Below, one piece after another: positions 1-7,313 of a stretch of DNA of 64,000 bases. Location: the NCBI RefSeq assembly GCF_008710135.1, contig NZ_VYKK01000026.1:32382-96381 (forward strand), in the 5' to 3' direction. Both the position numbers and the translations under genes were made by a program. The stretch comes from Paenibacillus spiritus (GTDB lineage Bacteria > Bacillota > Bacilli > Paenibacillales > Paenibacillaceae). The notes under the pieces were generated by a model, which did no database searches, had not been told where the DNA came from, and saw only the letters and a list, made by a program, of their open reading frames with translations. Numbering within the stretch: the stretch's first letter is position 1; each line of letters starts with the position of its first letter.

Positions 1-186
1 CGGCGGAACGACCAGCAGCGTCGTCCCGCCGGGCGCGGTCGCCCCGCTTGTACCGAGGTACCCCTTGTCGGCCAGCACGACCCGGGCTCCCGAAGCCGCC
101 GCGCTCCATGCGGCCCAGGCGCCGGCCGGACCGCCGCCAAGAACCAGCACATCGGCAGTCCACTGTTCATCGGTTGACTTGGACAT
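1..186 (-). CDS. AprA/fumarate-reductase-like FAD oxidoreductase, N-terminal part only
   Basis: Partial gene whose 3' end lies outside the window. It starts with ATG at 186, preceded by a GAGGAG ribosome site. The first 20-40 residues contain the FAD-binding Rossmann motif LGGGPAGAWAA followed by LADKGYLGTSGATAPGG. This closely matches the start of the full-length flavoprotein at 1642-3246, so the two are paralogues. It is the last visible gene of the importer/flavoprotein operon, 21 bp after the binding-protein gene. By family it should be a soluble redox flavoprotein. Substrate unknown; a role in releasing sulfur from an imported organosulfur compound is inference from context only. Confidence 0.8.
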   Translation of the reverse strand, partial: MSKSTDEQWTADVLVLGGGPAGAWAAWSAAASGARVVLADKGYLGTSGATAPGGTTLLVVPP

Positions 187-207
187 GTTGTTGCTGTTCA
201 ACTCCTC

Positions 208-1260
208 TCATTGAAGCTGCCAGTCGGATAGCCGGAAGTCCTTTCTTGCCAGCTTCTCCTCCACGAGAAATTGCTTGGTTCCCTCCAGCAGGCTGGTGCC
301 CTCCTCGGTGAATGCCTCTTCGCGGAGATTCTCAATCGGACTGGTCTTCTTGGCAAGCTCCGGCGTGGTGCTGCCAATCTTGGCCAGAAATGCGTAGTAT
401 TCGTCCTCGTGCTGCTTCAGATCGGCCAGCGCCTTCTTCCGCGCTTCGTTCCAGACCTGCGGGAAATCCGGGAATTTCTCCAGATACGCCTTGGATACGA
501 CCGTTGCACTCGAGCCGAGCAATTCCGGGTGCCGGGTGGCATCGTCCAGCAGCGGATAGCCTTCGTCAATCTGCTTCAGCGCCTGGACGCCGTTGTTCGT
601 GGTGGCGTCGATGTCGCCGCGGGCCAGCGCTGCGGAAGCGTCCGGGATCAGCATATGGACGATTTTGTAATTCTTCACGCCTTCCTGCTTCAGCAGGCCG
701 ACGAGATAGCGATGCATGAAGGAGCCCTTCTGAGTGGCAATGGTCTTGCCCTCCAGGTCCTTGACGCTGACCGGCCCGTTCTTTCTGGCAATCAGGTAGG
801 CGACGTTGCCGACCGAGCTCTGGGCGATCAGCCGGGTCTTGGCGCCGCCGGCATAGGCGATGATCGCCGGGGTGTCGCCGAGGCTGCCGATGTCGAGCCG
901 CCCGCTGATAAGCGATTCTGTCTGATCGGGTCCGTTCGGGAATCCGGTCAGCTTGATTTCGGTGATGCCGTGTTTCTTCAGTTCTTCCTGAATGATGCCT
1001 TTATAGAGTCCCCAGCCTTCGGCTCCGCCGGGCAGATTGAGATCATTCGCTCCGATATAGCCGTAATTCAGCACCGCGGGTGCTGTGTGCTTACCGGCTT
1101 CCGCTCCCGCTGCCTCAGCCTTATTCCCGGCCGGACCGGTTCCGCCATTGTCTCCGCAGGCGGCCAGCGCCAGCAGTGACAGCGCCGCGGCCGCCGCCAG
1201 CAGCAGCCGGAGCAGCGCCGGCCGGTTGAATCTTCTACTCTCGCTTGTACGATATGCCAT
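208..1260 (-). CDS. ABC transporter substrate-binding lipoprotein, sulfonate/taurine (SsuA/NMT1-like) type
   Basis: 350-residue secreted lipoprotein. The chosen ATG at 1260 has a strong AGGGGGAG site; the open frame extends further upstream but without a ribosome site. A hydrophobic signal peptide ends in the lipobox LALAAC (Cys35), so the mature protein is anchored by lipid outside the membrane. The body has the features of the SsuA/TauA/nitrate family: an early YGYIGANDL strand, a SGRLDIGSLGDTPA loop and a DASAALARGDIDA segment. It should capture an organosulfonate or similar anion and deliver it to the permeases at 3306-5014. It follows the ferredoxin gene by about 50 bp. The exact ligand cannot be read from sequence. 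Confidence 0.88.
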   Translation of the reverse strand: MAYRTSESRRFNRPALLRLLLAAAAALSLLALAACGDNGGTGPAGNKAEAAGAEAGKHTAPAVLNYGYIGANDLNLPGGAEGWGLYKGIIQEELKKHGITEIKLTGFPNGPDQTESLISGRLDIGSLGDTPAIIAYAGGAKTRLIAQSSVGNVAYLIARKNGPVSVKDLEGKTIATQKGSFMHRYLVGLLKQEGVKNYKIVHMLIPDASAALARGDIDATTNNGVQALKQIDEGYPLLDDATRHPELLGSSATVVSKAYLEKFPDFPQVWNEARKKALADLKQHEDEYYAFLAKIGSTTPELAKKTSPIENLREEAFTEEGTSLLEGTKQFLVEEKLARKDFRLSDWQLQ

Positions 1261-1312
1261 TATAAACTCCCCCTGTTTCTTCATTATGGATAGAGCGTGG
1301 AATTCGGGTCCG

Positions 1313-1645
1313 CTAGACCCCGGCCCGGCGGGACAGCCGGACCAAGTCGTCCCGGGAGGCGACCGGACGGCGGCCCTTGCCCCAGCCGACCTTCTCCCGG
1401 TAGCCGCCGAGCAGGCCCGCTTCCGCAAGTTCCGCCTCGGATACCGGCATGGCTCCTTCGGCCTGGGGCGCCACATAGAGCGCATCGGCCGGGCAGTAGA
1501 GCTCGCACATGAAGCAGGTCTGGCAGTCGCTCTGGCGGGCGATGACCGGAATGCCGTCCGCTCCGCGGTCGAATACCCGCGTCGGGCAGACGGACACGCA
1601 CTGATTGCACTGAATGCACCGGCTTGCGCTTACGATTTCGATCAT
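1313..1645 (-). CDS. Dicluster 4Fe-4S ferredoxin, AprB-like
   Basis: 110-residue iron-sulfur protein. Two complete CxxCxxCxxxCP motifs are visible (RCIQCNQCVSVCP near residue 9 and CQTCFMCELYCP near residue 40), binding two 4Fe-4S clusters. The C-terminal half has no cysteines. Its ATG overlaps the TGA of the flavoprotein gene by four bases, indicating translational coupling and probably a complex. The flavoprotein-plus-dicluster-ferredoxin pairing resembles the AprAB adenylylsulfate reductase arrangement, but the flavoprotein belongs to the broad fumarate-reductase/AprA superfamily and true APS reductase activity is not established. It most likely carries electrons to or from the flavoprotein. 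Confidence 0.9.
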   Translation of the reverse strand: MIEIVSASRCIQCNQCVSVCPTRVFDRGADGIPVIARQSDCQTCFMCELYCPADALYVAPQAEGAMPVSEAELAEAGLLGGYREKVGWGKGRRPVASRDDLVRLSRRAGV

Positions 1646-3246
1646 TGCAGCACCTCCTCCTGGACAACCTCTTCGCGGCTGACCCGGATTTCATCCAGTC
1701 CTTCGGTGATCAGGCGGTAATGCTGGGCCGCATCCTCCGACCGAAAGTCCTCCCGCTTATGCATCCCGCGGCTCTCCTTCCGCTCCAGCGCGGAAGCGTA
1801 CATCCAGCGGGCGGTGGCCGTCATGGCTTCGGCTTCCCGGGCCTTGACGCCTTCGGCCGTCCGGGCCGCGGGGCGGGCACGCTGCTCCCGCCAGAGGCTG
1901 TTCAGCCGCTGAAGGGAAGCGGACAGCCGCTCTTCCGTCCGGAACAGGTTGATATCGTACGGCTTCACTTCCCGCTGAACAGCTTCCGTATATTCGCCCG
2001 TCCGCGCTGCGGCGCCGTTCTCCTCCTTCCCGCCGCGCAGCGGAGAGACGGACAGCCCGGCGGGACGGCGGTCCGCCGCATGCCGCCCGAGCGACAGCGC
2101 GTACTGCGCCGCCCCTTCTCCGGCGAACGAGCCGGAGGACATCGCCCATGCGGCGTTGTGGCTGCCGCCGCCGGTGAAGCCGCCGCAGATCAGCTCCCGC
2201 GTCGCGGCGTCCCCGGCGGCGTACAATCCCGGCACCTCGGTCCGGCAGTCTTCTCCGGCCAGCCGGATACCGCCCGTTCCCCGGACCGTGCCTTCCAGCC
2301 GGAGGGTAACCGGGAAGAGGTCGGTGAACGGATCGATCCCGAGCCGGTCGAACGGCAGGAAGAAGTTCGTCTGGGCTACCCGGAGCAGCGGACGGATATC
2401 CTCGGGGGCCTGGTCCAGCCGGGCGTACACCTGGCGGCCGGCCAGGAGATTGCGGGCGATCACCGAGCGGCCCTTCTTGGAGCCGGCCCCTTCCACGACC
2501 GTCCCGTCTTCATAATAGAAGCTGGCATAGCTGTAATACGCCGTCTTCGTTACCGAAGAGAAGGTCGGGCAGATCGCGTAGGCGTTCGAGAACTCCATGC
2601 CCGACAGCGAGGCTCCCGCTTCGGCGGCGAACAGATAGCCGTCACCCGTCAGCACGTTGCACCCCAGCGCCTTGCTCAGAAAGGCGCAGCCTCCCGTGGC
2701 GATGACCACCGCTCCGGCAATGACGCTCCAAGGCTCGCCGCTCTCCAGGCGTACCCCGGAAGCTCCGACAACGCCGTGGCTGTCGGCTGCAAGTTCCATC
2801 GCCGGGCTGTGGTCCAGAATGCGGACGCCCGCCTTCTTGACCAGCCGGCGCATGAGCCGCATATATTCGGGACCCTGGAGGCCGCGCCGGTGCGGGTTGC
2901 CGAACTCGTCGACCGGGAACGGATACCCCAGTACGCCGAGACGGTTCATATTCGCATAGGTGCGGTCCAGCACCCGGTTCATCCAGCGGTGCTCGGCAAG
3001 CTCCCCTCCGAGCCGGAACCGGCTCGCCTTCGCCTCTTCCCGAAGGCGGGCTTCGGGCTCGACGTACCAGACGCCCGTTCCCGACGGTGCGGTGGCTCCG
3101 CTCGTGCCGCAGTATCCTTTGTCCGCCAGCACGACCTTGGCGCCGGCCGCTGCCGCAGCCAGAGCCGCCCAGGTTCCGGCCGGACCCCCTCCAAGTATAA
3201 GCACATCCGTTGTTAAATGAAGCGAGTTTAATTCCGCATTCCTCAT
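1642..3246 (-). CDS. FAD-dependent oxidoreductase, AprA/fumarate reductase flavoprotein superfamily
   Basis: 534-residue cytoplasmic flavoprotein. The N-terminal FAD motif is ILGGGPAGTWAA (residues about 16-27), then ADKGYCGTSGATAPSG. The C-terminal FAD-contact segment is GLYAAGDAATRELICGGFTGGG near residue 345, and AVVIATGGCAFLS lies mid-protein, all typical of the SdhA/FrdA/AprA fold. It is coupled to the downstream dicluster ferredoxin by an ATGA overlap and follows the two permease genes. A paralogue lies at 1-186. Inference: these redox genes act on the sulfur compound brought in by the transporter. No pathway can be assigned confidently. Confidence 0.88.
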   Translation of the reverse strand: MRNAELNSLHLTTDVLILGGGPAGTWAALAAAAAGAKVVLADKGYCGTSGATAPSGTGVWYVEPEARLREEAKASRFRLGGELAEHRWMNRVLDRTYANMNRLGVLGYPFPVDEFGNPHRRGLQGPEYMRLMRRLVKKAGVRILDHSPAMELAADSHGVVGASGVRLESGEPWSVIAGAVVIATGGCAFLSKALGCNVLTGDGYLFAAEAGASLSGMEFSNAYAICPTFSSVTKTAYYSYASFYYEDGTVVEGAGSKKGRSVIARNLLAGRQVYARLDQAPEDIRPLLRVAQTNFFLPFDRLGIDPFTDLFPVTLRLEGTVRGTGGIRLAGEDCRTEVPGLYAAGDAATRELICGGFTGGGSHNAAWAMSSGSFAGEGAAQYALSLGRHAADRRPAGLSVSPLRGGKEENGAAARTGEYTEAVQREVKPYDINLFRTEERLSASLQRLNSLWREQRARPAARTAEGVKAREAEAMTATARWMYASALERKESRGMHKREDFRSEDAAQHYRLITEGLDEIRVSREEVVQEEVLQ

Positions 3247-3305
3247 GGACGCTCACCCTCTCTTTTATATGGCCTCAATCGCTTTGGTCTCAATCGCGAT
3301 GGCCT

Positions 3306-4190
3306 TTAGCCGCGATAACTGTCCCGCCAGAACAGCAGACGCTTCTCCAGGAACCGGAACAGCGTATCGATCAGCTTGCCCACGACGGCAAAGATCAGAA
3401 TGCCGACGAAGATAACCGCGGTATCCGAATTCTGCTTCGCTTCATTAATAAGGAACCCGACGCCGGACCGGGAGCCGATCAGTTCGGCCACGACCAGACC
3501 GATCCAGGCGACCGCCATCGACAGCCGCAGACCGAGCAGGATATTCGGCAGCGCGGCCGGCAGGACCAGCCGCCGCAGCCGCTGCCACGGGCCGAAGGCC
3601 AGTACCCTTCCCACCTCGTACAGCTTGTTCTCCACCCCGCGTATTCCGGCAAAGGTATGGATATAGATTGGGAAGAATGAGCCGCTCATAATGATCGCCA
3701 CCTTGGAGACTTCGCCGAAGCCGAACCAGAGAATAATCAGCGGAGCGACCGCCAGATGCGGAATCAGCCGCAGAACCTGCAAAGCCGGGTCCAGCAGATA
3801 CGCTGCGCTGCGGAACAGCCCGGTCAGCAGGCCAAGCAGCAGACCGAGCGCGCTTCCGGCGGCAAATCCGAGCAGCGCCCGCCAGACGCTGATCTCCAGA
3901 TGGCGCAGCAGCTCGCCGGAGGCTGCCAGCCGGAAGAAGGACGCTGCAATCGACGCAGGGGTTGGCAGAAATTCCGCCGACACCCAGCCGGCTCCCCCGG
4001 CAATCTGCCAGACGGCCAGCACGGCTGCCGGCAGAGCGGCCGCCTGGCCCCAATCGGCCAGCTGCGCTCTCCAGCCGGGCCCTGCCGCCGGCCTTCGGGC
4101 GGCGGCTTCCGGCCGGACCCGCTTCGCCCGGCTCTTGCCGGCCGGTACGCCCGGGACCGACTCGGCGATGCGTTCCACGTGTTCACTCAA
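3306..4190 (-). CDS. ABC transporter permease, SsuC/TauC family (second of pair)
   Basis: 294-residue inner-membrane permease. A TTG start at 4190 is chosen because AAGGAGG lies ten bases before it; reading further upstream only gives an alternative frame of the preceding gene. About 45 polar residues precede the first membrane segment (AAVLAVWQIAGG). It has the usual six or so helices and the EAA-type coupling loop PWQRLRRLVLPAALPNILLGLR, followed by AWIGLVVAELIG. It is homologous to the permease at 4211-5014 and probably forms a heterodimer with it, driven by the ATPase at 5056-5832. Confidence 0.88.
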   Translation of the reverse strand: MSEHVERIAESVPGVPAGKSRAKRVRPEAAARRPAAGPGWRAQLADWGQAAALPAAVLAVWQIAGGAGWVSAEFLPTPASIAASFFRLAASGELLRHLEISVWRALLGFAAGSALGLLLGLLTGLFRSAAYLLDPALQVLRLIPHLAVAPLIILWFGFGEVSKVAIIMSGSFFPIYIHTFAGIRGVENKLYEVGRVLAFGPWQRLRRLVLPAALPNILLGLRLSMAVAWIGLVVAELIGSRSGVGFLINEAKQNSDTAVIFVGILIFAVVGKLIDTLFRFLEKRLLFWRDSYRG

Positions 4191-4210
4191 GATTGATTCG
4201 CCTCCTTCAT

Positions 4211-5014
4211 CTAGGTCAGAGCCTCTTCCTTCCACCGGAGCAGACGCCGCTCCAAGAGCCGGGCGGCGGTATCCGTCAGCAGACCCGCTGCCGCGAACAC
4301 CAGGATGCCTACAAAGACAACGGGCGTATCGGCGAACTGCCGGGCGTCCGACATCATATAGCCAATTCCCGATGTGGAGGCGATCAGCTCCGCCACCACC
4401 AGTCCCAGCCAGGACAGTCCCAGCGACAGCCGCACTCCGAGCATGACATTCGGAAGCGCCGCCGGGAGAACCAGCCGGGTGATCTGCCGCCGCCGGTTGA
4501 ACCCGAGCACGCGCGTCACCTCGAACAGCTTGTTGTCTGCGCCGCGAATTCCCATAAAGGTATTGATATAGACCGGGAAGAAAGCCCCCTTGGCAATCAG
4601 CAGCACCTTGGACTCTTCGCCGATTCCGAACCAGAGAATGAAGAGCGGCACAACCGCAAGGCTGGGCACCATCCGGATCATCTGCAGCGACGGGTCCAGC
4701 AGCTTCTCGGGCCGCCGGTACAGGCCGACCAGCACGCCGAAGAACAGTCCCAGTCCGCCTCCCAGCAGAAATCCGAGTCCCGCCCGGATAGCGCTGACTT
4801 TCAGATTGTTCCACAGCTCCCCCGAAGCCGCCAGTGACACGAAGGATTGGAGAATGGTATACGGGGTCGGGAACAGCAGATCCGAGATCAGGCCGTAATG
4901 GCCCAGCGTCTGCCAGACGGCCAGCAGGGCAACCGGCAGAATGGAGCCCAGCAGAACGGCGGCCAGCCGGCCCGGTCTGCCCGGGCCGCGAAGCGTCAGG
5001 GCGCGGTTGCTCAT
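4211..5014 (-). CDS. ABC transporter permease, SsuC/TauC family (first of pair)
   Basis: 267-residue integral membrane protein with ATG at 5014. Membrane segments begin at about residue 18 (AAVLLGSILPVALLAVWQ). The SsuC family signatures are present: PSLAVVPLFILWFGIGEESKV, the EAA loop ITRLVLPAALPNVMLGVRLSL, then SWLGLVVAELIAS. It lies about 40 bp after the ATPase gene and about 20 bp before the second permease, so the three are co-transcribed. It should form the translocation channel of the organosulfonate-type importer. Having two non-identical permeases instead of one homodimerising SsuC is less usual. Confidence 0.9.
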   Translation of the reverse strand: MSNRALTLRGPGRPGRLAAVLLGSILPVALLAVWQTLGHYGLISDLLFPTPYTILQSFVSLAASGELWNNLKVSAIRAGLGFLLGGGLGLFFGVLVGLYRRPEKLLDPSLQMIRMVPSLAVVPLFILWFGIGEESKVLLIAKGAFFPVYINTFMGIRGADNKLFEVTRVLGFNRRRQITRLVLPAALPNVMLGVRLSLGLSWLGLVVAELIASTSGIGYMMSDARQFADTPVVFVGILVFAAAGLLTDTAARLLERRLLRWKEEALT

Positions 5015-5055
5015 CGGGCAACGCCTCTTTTGTTCATCAACATCATTCTTCCTCC

Positions 5056-5832
5056 TCAGATTCCTGCGCCGTCCGTCAGTTCCAGCTCTTCCACCTTCTC
5101 GAACTCGCTCAACACCCGCAGGCGCAGCTCCTGAAAGGAAGTGCCGGCCTTCTTGCGCGGATACGGAAGATCGATCGGAATAACCCGCCGGATGCGGCCG
5201 GGGCGCGGCTCCAGTATAACGACCCGGCTGCCCAGAAAGACCGCTTCGTCAATATCATGCGTGACGAAGACCATCGTCGTCCGCCGGGTCTGCCAGATAT
5301 CAAGCAGCACCGCCTGCATATGGGCGCGGGTGAAGGCGTCCAGCGCCCCGAACGGCTCGTCGAGCAGCAGGATCCGGGGACTCCGCAGCAGGGCTCTGGC
5401 AATCGCCACCCGCTGGGCCATCCCGCCGGACAATTCGCGGGGATAGGAACGCTCGAAGCCTTCCAGCTTCACTAGCGCAATCAGCTCATCCACTCTCCGG
5501 CGCACCTGCGGGTCGCGCAGCGACAGATCGGAAGCGATATTCTTCTCGGCGGTCAGCCAAGGGAACAGACGATGCTCCTGAAAGATAAATCCTTTATCTA
5601 TGCCCGGTCCGCGGATCGCCTCTCCGCCCAGCTTCACGGTTCCCGAGAATTCGGTGTCAAGCCCGGCCACAATGCGCAGCAGCGTCGATTTGCCGCACCC
5701 GCTTGGTCCGATGACCGTGATGAACTCGCCCTCCTCCACCCGCAGATTCACTCCCTGAAGGGCCCGGACCCTTCCGGCGGCCGTTTCAAATGACTTATTC
5801 AGGTTCGAGATCGCCAACAGCGCTTCTCCCAT
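5056..5832 (-). CDS. ABC transporter ATP-binding protein, SsuB/TauB family
   Basis: 258-residue ATPase. ATG at 5832 has GGAGGAAGG just upstream. Walker A is GPSGCGKST (residues 42-50), the signature is [15 protein letters not shown], and Walker B is [11 protein letters not shown], followed by the His switch FVTHDIDEA. The LDAFTR/LDIWQ stretch is typical of nitrate/sulfonate/taurine importers. It is the first gene of the operon and energises the two permeases below it. Its leader contains an intrinsic terminator 26 bases before the start codon, so expression of the whole operon is probably controlled by read-through. Confidence 0.92.
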   Translation of the reverse strand: MGEALLAISNLNKSFETAAGRVRALQGVNLRVEEGEFITVIGPSGCGKSTLLRIVAGLDTEFSGTVKLGGEAIRGPGIDKGFIFQEHRLFPWLTAEKNIASDLSLRDPQVRRRVDELIALVKLEGFERSYPRELSGGMAQRVAIARALLRSPRILLLDEPFGALDAFTRAHMQAVLLDIWQTRRTTMVFVTHDIDEAVFLGSRVVILEPRPGRIRRVIPIDLPYPRKKAGTSFQELRLRVLSEFEKVEELELTDGAGI

Positions 5833-5857
5833 GGCCTTCCTCCTCGCTCCCGTACAC

Positions 5858-5901
5858 AAAAAAGACAGAGATTCCGCGTCCTTCAACGCAAAACCTCTGT
5901 C
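5858..5901 (-). terminator. Intrinsic terminator inside the importer-operon leader (attenuator candidate)
   Basis: On the minus strand GACAGAG (5901-5895) pairs with CTCTGTC (5870-5864), followed directly by six T (5863-5858). The ATPase start codon is only 26 bases further on, too close for a separate promoter after the hairpin. A promoter-like element lies upstream at 5959-5987. Transcription into the operon must therefore pass the terminator, which suggests regulated read-through. No known riboswitch class was recognised. Confidence 0.6.
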
Positions 5902-5958
5902 CGTACAGTCGGGTTTGTGATTTAATTCATAGTATTCTAATGAGTTTTGTTGTTTATT

Positions 5959-5987
5959 AACCTATCATTGAATCCCGGCTCTGTCAA
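5959..5987 (-). promoter_or_regulatory. Candidate promoter of the sulfonate-type importer operon
   Basis: On the minus strand a perfect TTGACA (5987-5982) is followed after 17 bp by TAGGTT (5964-5959), a fair -10. Transcription would start near 5952 and give a leader of about 120 nt containing the terminator at 5858-5901. The segment between is AT-rich (5905-5955) and could hold a sulfur-status regulator site, but no consensus operator was identified. Confidence 0.5.
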
Positions 5988-6029
5988 CCGTAAAATCAAG
6001 GATTTCGGCACAGCGGCTTCCGGGCTATC

Positions 6030-6485
6030 CTAGAGCAGCAGGCCGAAGGAATGCCGGATGACGTCGCCCCGGCTGATAATGCCGACGAGCACCCCGTTCC
6101 GCTCAACGGGGAGCTTCTTGATGTGCTTTTGCCCCAGTATGGCTGCTATGCCGTCAATCTCATCATCCCAAGCCGCCTTGATCACCTTGCGCGTCGCCAC
6201 TTCCATCACGTTGAGTTTCAGCAATCTCTGGGCGCGCTGTTCCAGCGCTTCGTTGTCGCCTTCCAGCAAAAAGCTGAAATAGACATAATCGACGATTCTG
6301 TCCTTCTGTCTCCCGATATAGCGCATAATATCCCCGTCGCTGATATAAGCGACGATCTCGTTGCGCTCGTTCACAACGGGCAGCCCGCTGATCCGGTGCT
6401 CAATGAACTTCTCAATTACCGCGCGTACCGTATCGTTCTCCTTAACCTTGTATACCTGCCGAATCATAAACTCATGAGCCTGCAT
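6030..6485 (-). CDS. CBS-domain pair protein
   Basis: 151-residue protein made almost entirely of two CBS motifs: residues about 5-60 (HRISGLPVVNERNEIVAYISDGDIMRY) and about 95-148 (HIKKLPVERNGVLVGIISRGDV). CBS pairs bind adenine nucleotides and act as energy or ligand sensors. There is no attached catalytic domain, so this is a stand-alone regulator of unknown partner. The ATG at 6485 has GGGGAGGAAGAGG upstream, and the gene lies 15 bp downstream of the TetR gene in the same direction, so the two are probably one transcript. Confidence 0.85.
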   Translation of the reverse strand: MQAHEFMIRQVYKVKENDTVRAVIEKFIEHRISGLPVVNERNEIVAYISDGDIMRYIGRQKDRIVDYVYFSFLLEGDNEALEQRAQRLLKLNVMEVATRKVIKAAWDDEIDGIAAILGQKHIKKLPVERNGVLVGIISRGDVIRHSFGLLL

Positions 6486-6500
6486 TCCTCTTCCTCCCCG

Positions 6501-7091
6501 TTAATTGCGATAAGTCAGCATGGCGAACTGCCTGGCCAGATACGCGGGCGAATAGGGCATATCGTTCTGCAGCCATTTGATAATGACGCCCATCAGCGCC
6601 GACGATCCGTACCAGATGGCGATATCCTTCTGAATCTGCATGGAAGATCCATCCGGCTGAAGCTGTTCCTGCCGCTGGATCTCTCCGAGAATCAGGTTGG
6701 AGATCAGATCGAGCAGGCGCTCCGCGAAGACGGAGATGCGCCGCGTCGCCAGCACGGATTTGTAGAATTTCGAGTTGTCCGCGATGTGCTCCAGCAACTT
6801 CAGCAGCCGTTCCCGCCTGCCCCCCGGAGAATTCCGCTGCTCGGGGTCCGGATTGTCGACAGACAGAATTCCCGAAATTTCCTGAATCATTTCATCGGCG
6901 ATCCTGTCCATCAGGTCGGGGACGTCCCGGTAGTGCAAATAGAACGTAACCCGGTTGATGGTCGCCCGCTCGGCGAGCTGATTCACGGTGATTTTATCGA
7001 CTTCCCGTTCCTGGAGCAGCTCGAAAAAAGCCTGCTTCAGCAGCCGCCGGGTGCGCAGCACGCGCGGGTCAACTTTGCCGGAGGTGTTCAT
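6501..7091 (-). CDS. TetR/AcrR-family transcriptional regulator
   Basis: 196-residue regulator. ATG at 7091 is preferred to an earlier in-frame start because GGGAGGAG precedes it. The N-terminal helix-turn-helix reads DKITVNQLAERATINRVTFYLHY (residues about 30-55), typical of TetR proteins; the C-terminal half should bind a ligand. It is transcribed divergently from the DHA2 exporter at 7314 across a 222-bp region, the usual layout for a local repressor of a drug exporter. It probably autoregulates and controls the exporter. Confidence 0.9.
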   Translation of the reverse strand: MNTSGKVDPRVLRTRRLLKQAFFELLQEREVDKITVNQLAERATINRVTFYLHYRDVPDLMDRIADEMIQEISGILSVDNPDPEQRNSPGGRRERLLKLLEHIADNSKFYKSVLATRRISVFAERLLDLISNLILGEIQRQEQLQPDGSSMQIQKDIAIWYGSSALMGVIIKWLQNDMPYSPAYLARQFAMLTYRN

Positions 7092-7215
7092 CGTCCGGTC
7101 TCCTCCCCTCGAATAAGTAGTTAACAACCTTTAAGGATGTGTCGTATATCCTTGACAATTTAGACTGTAAGCGAAACCATACTTGAATTATTTACATATC
7201 GAAGGAATGTGTCGC

Positions 7216-7243
7216 TTGTAAACCGGCCATTACCTTTTATAAT
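7216..7243 (+). promoter_or_regulatory. Candidate promoter of the DHA2 exporter gene
   Basis: TTGTAA (7216-7221), a 16-bp spacer and a perfect TATAAT (7238-7243) lie 70 bp before the TTG start. GTTAAC palindromes flank the divergent region (around 7112 and 7256) and are possible TetR operator parts. The operator assignment is tentative. Confidence 0.5.
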
Positions 7244-7313
7244 GATTGATATGCTGTTAACTATACTACGCTGTGTAAATTTAATCTATGGGTATACGAA
7301 AGGATGATTCCTC

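Noticed and set aside
3306..5021. A single 571-codon frame spanning both permeases
   Set aside because: Only its last 294 codons encode a permease; the earlier part is the wrong frame of the gene at 4211-5014. A TTG with AAGGAGG at 4190 marks the true start.
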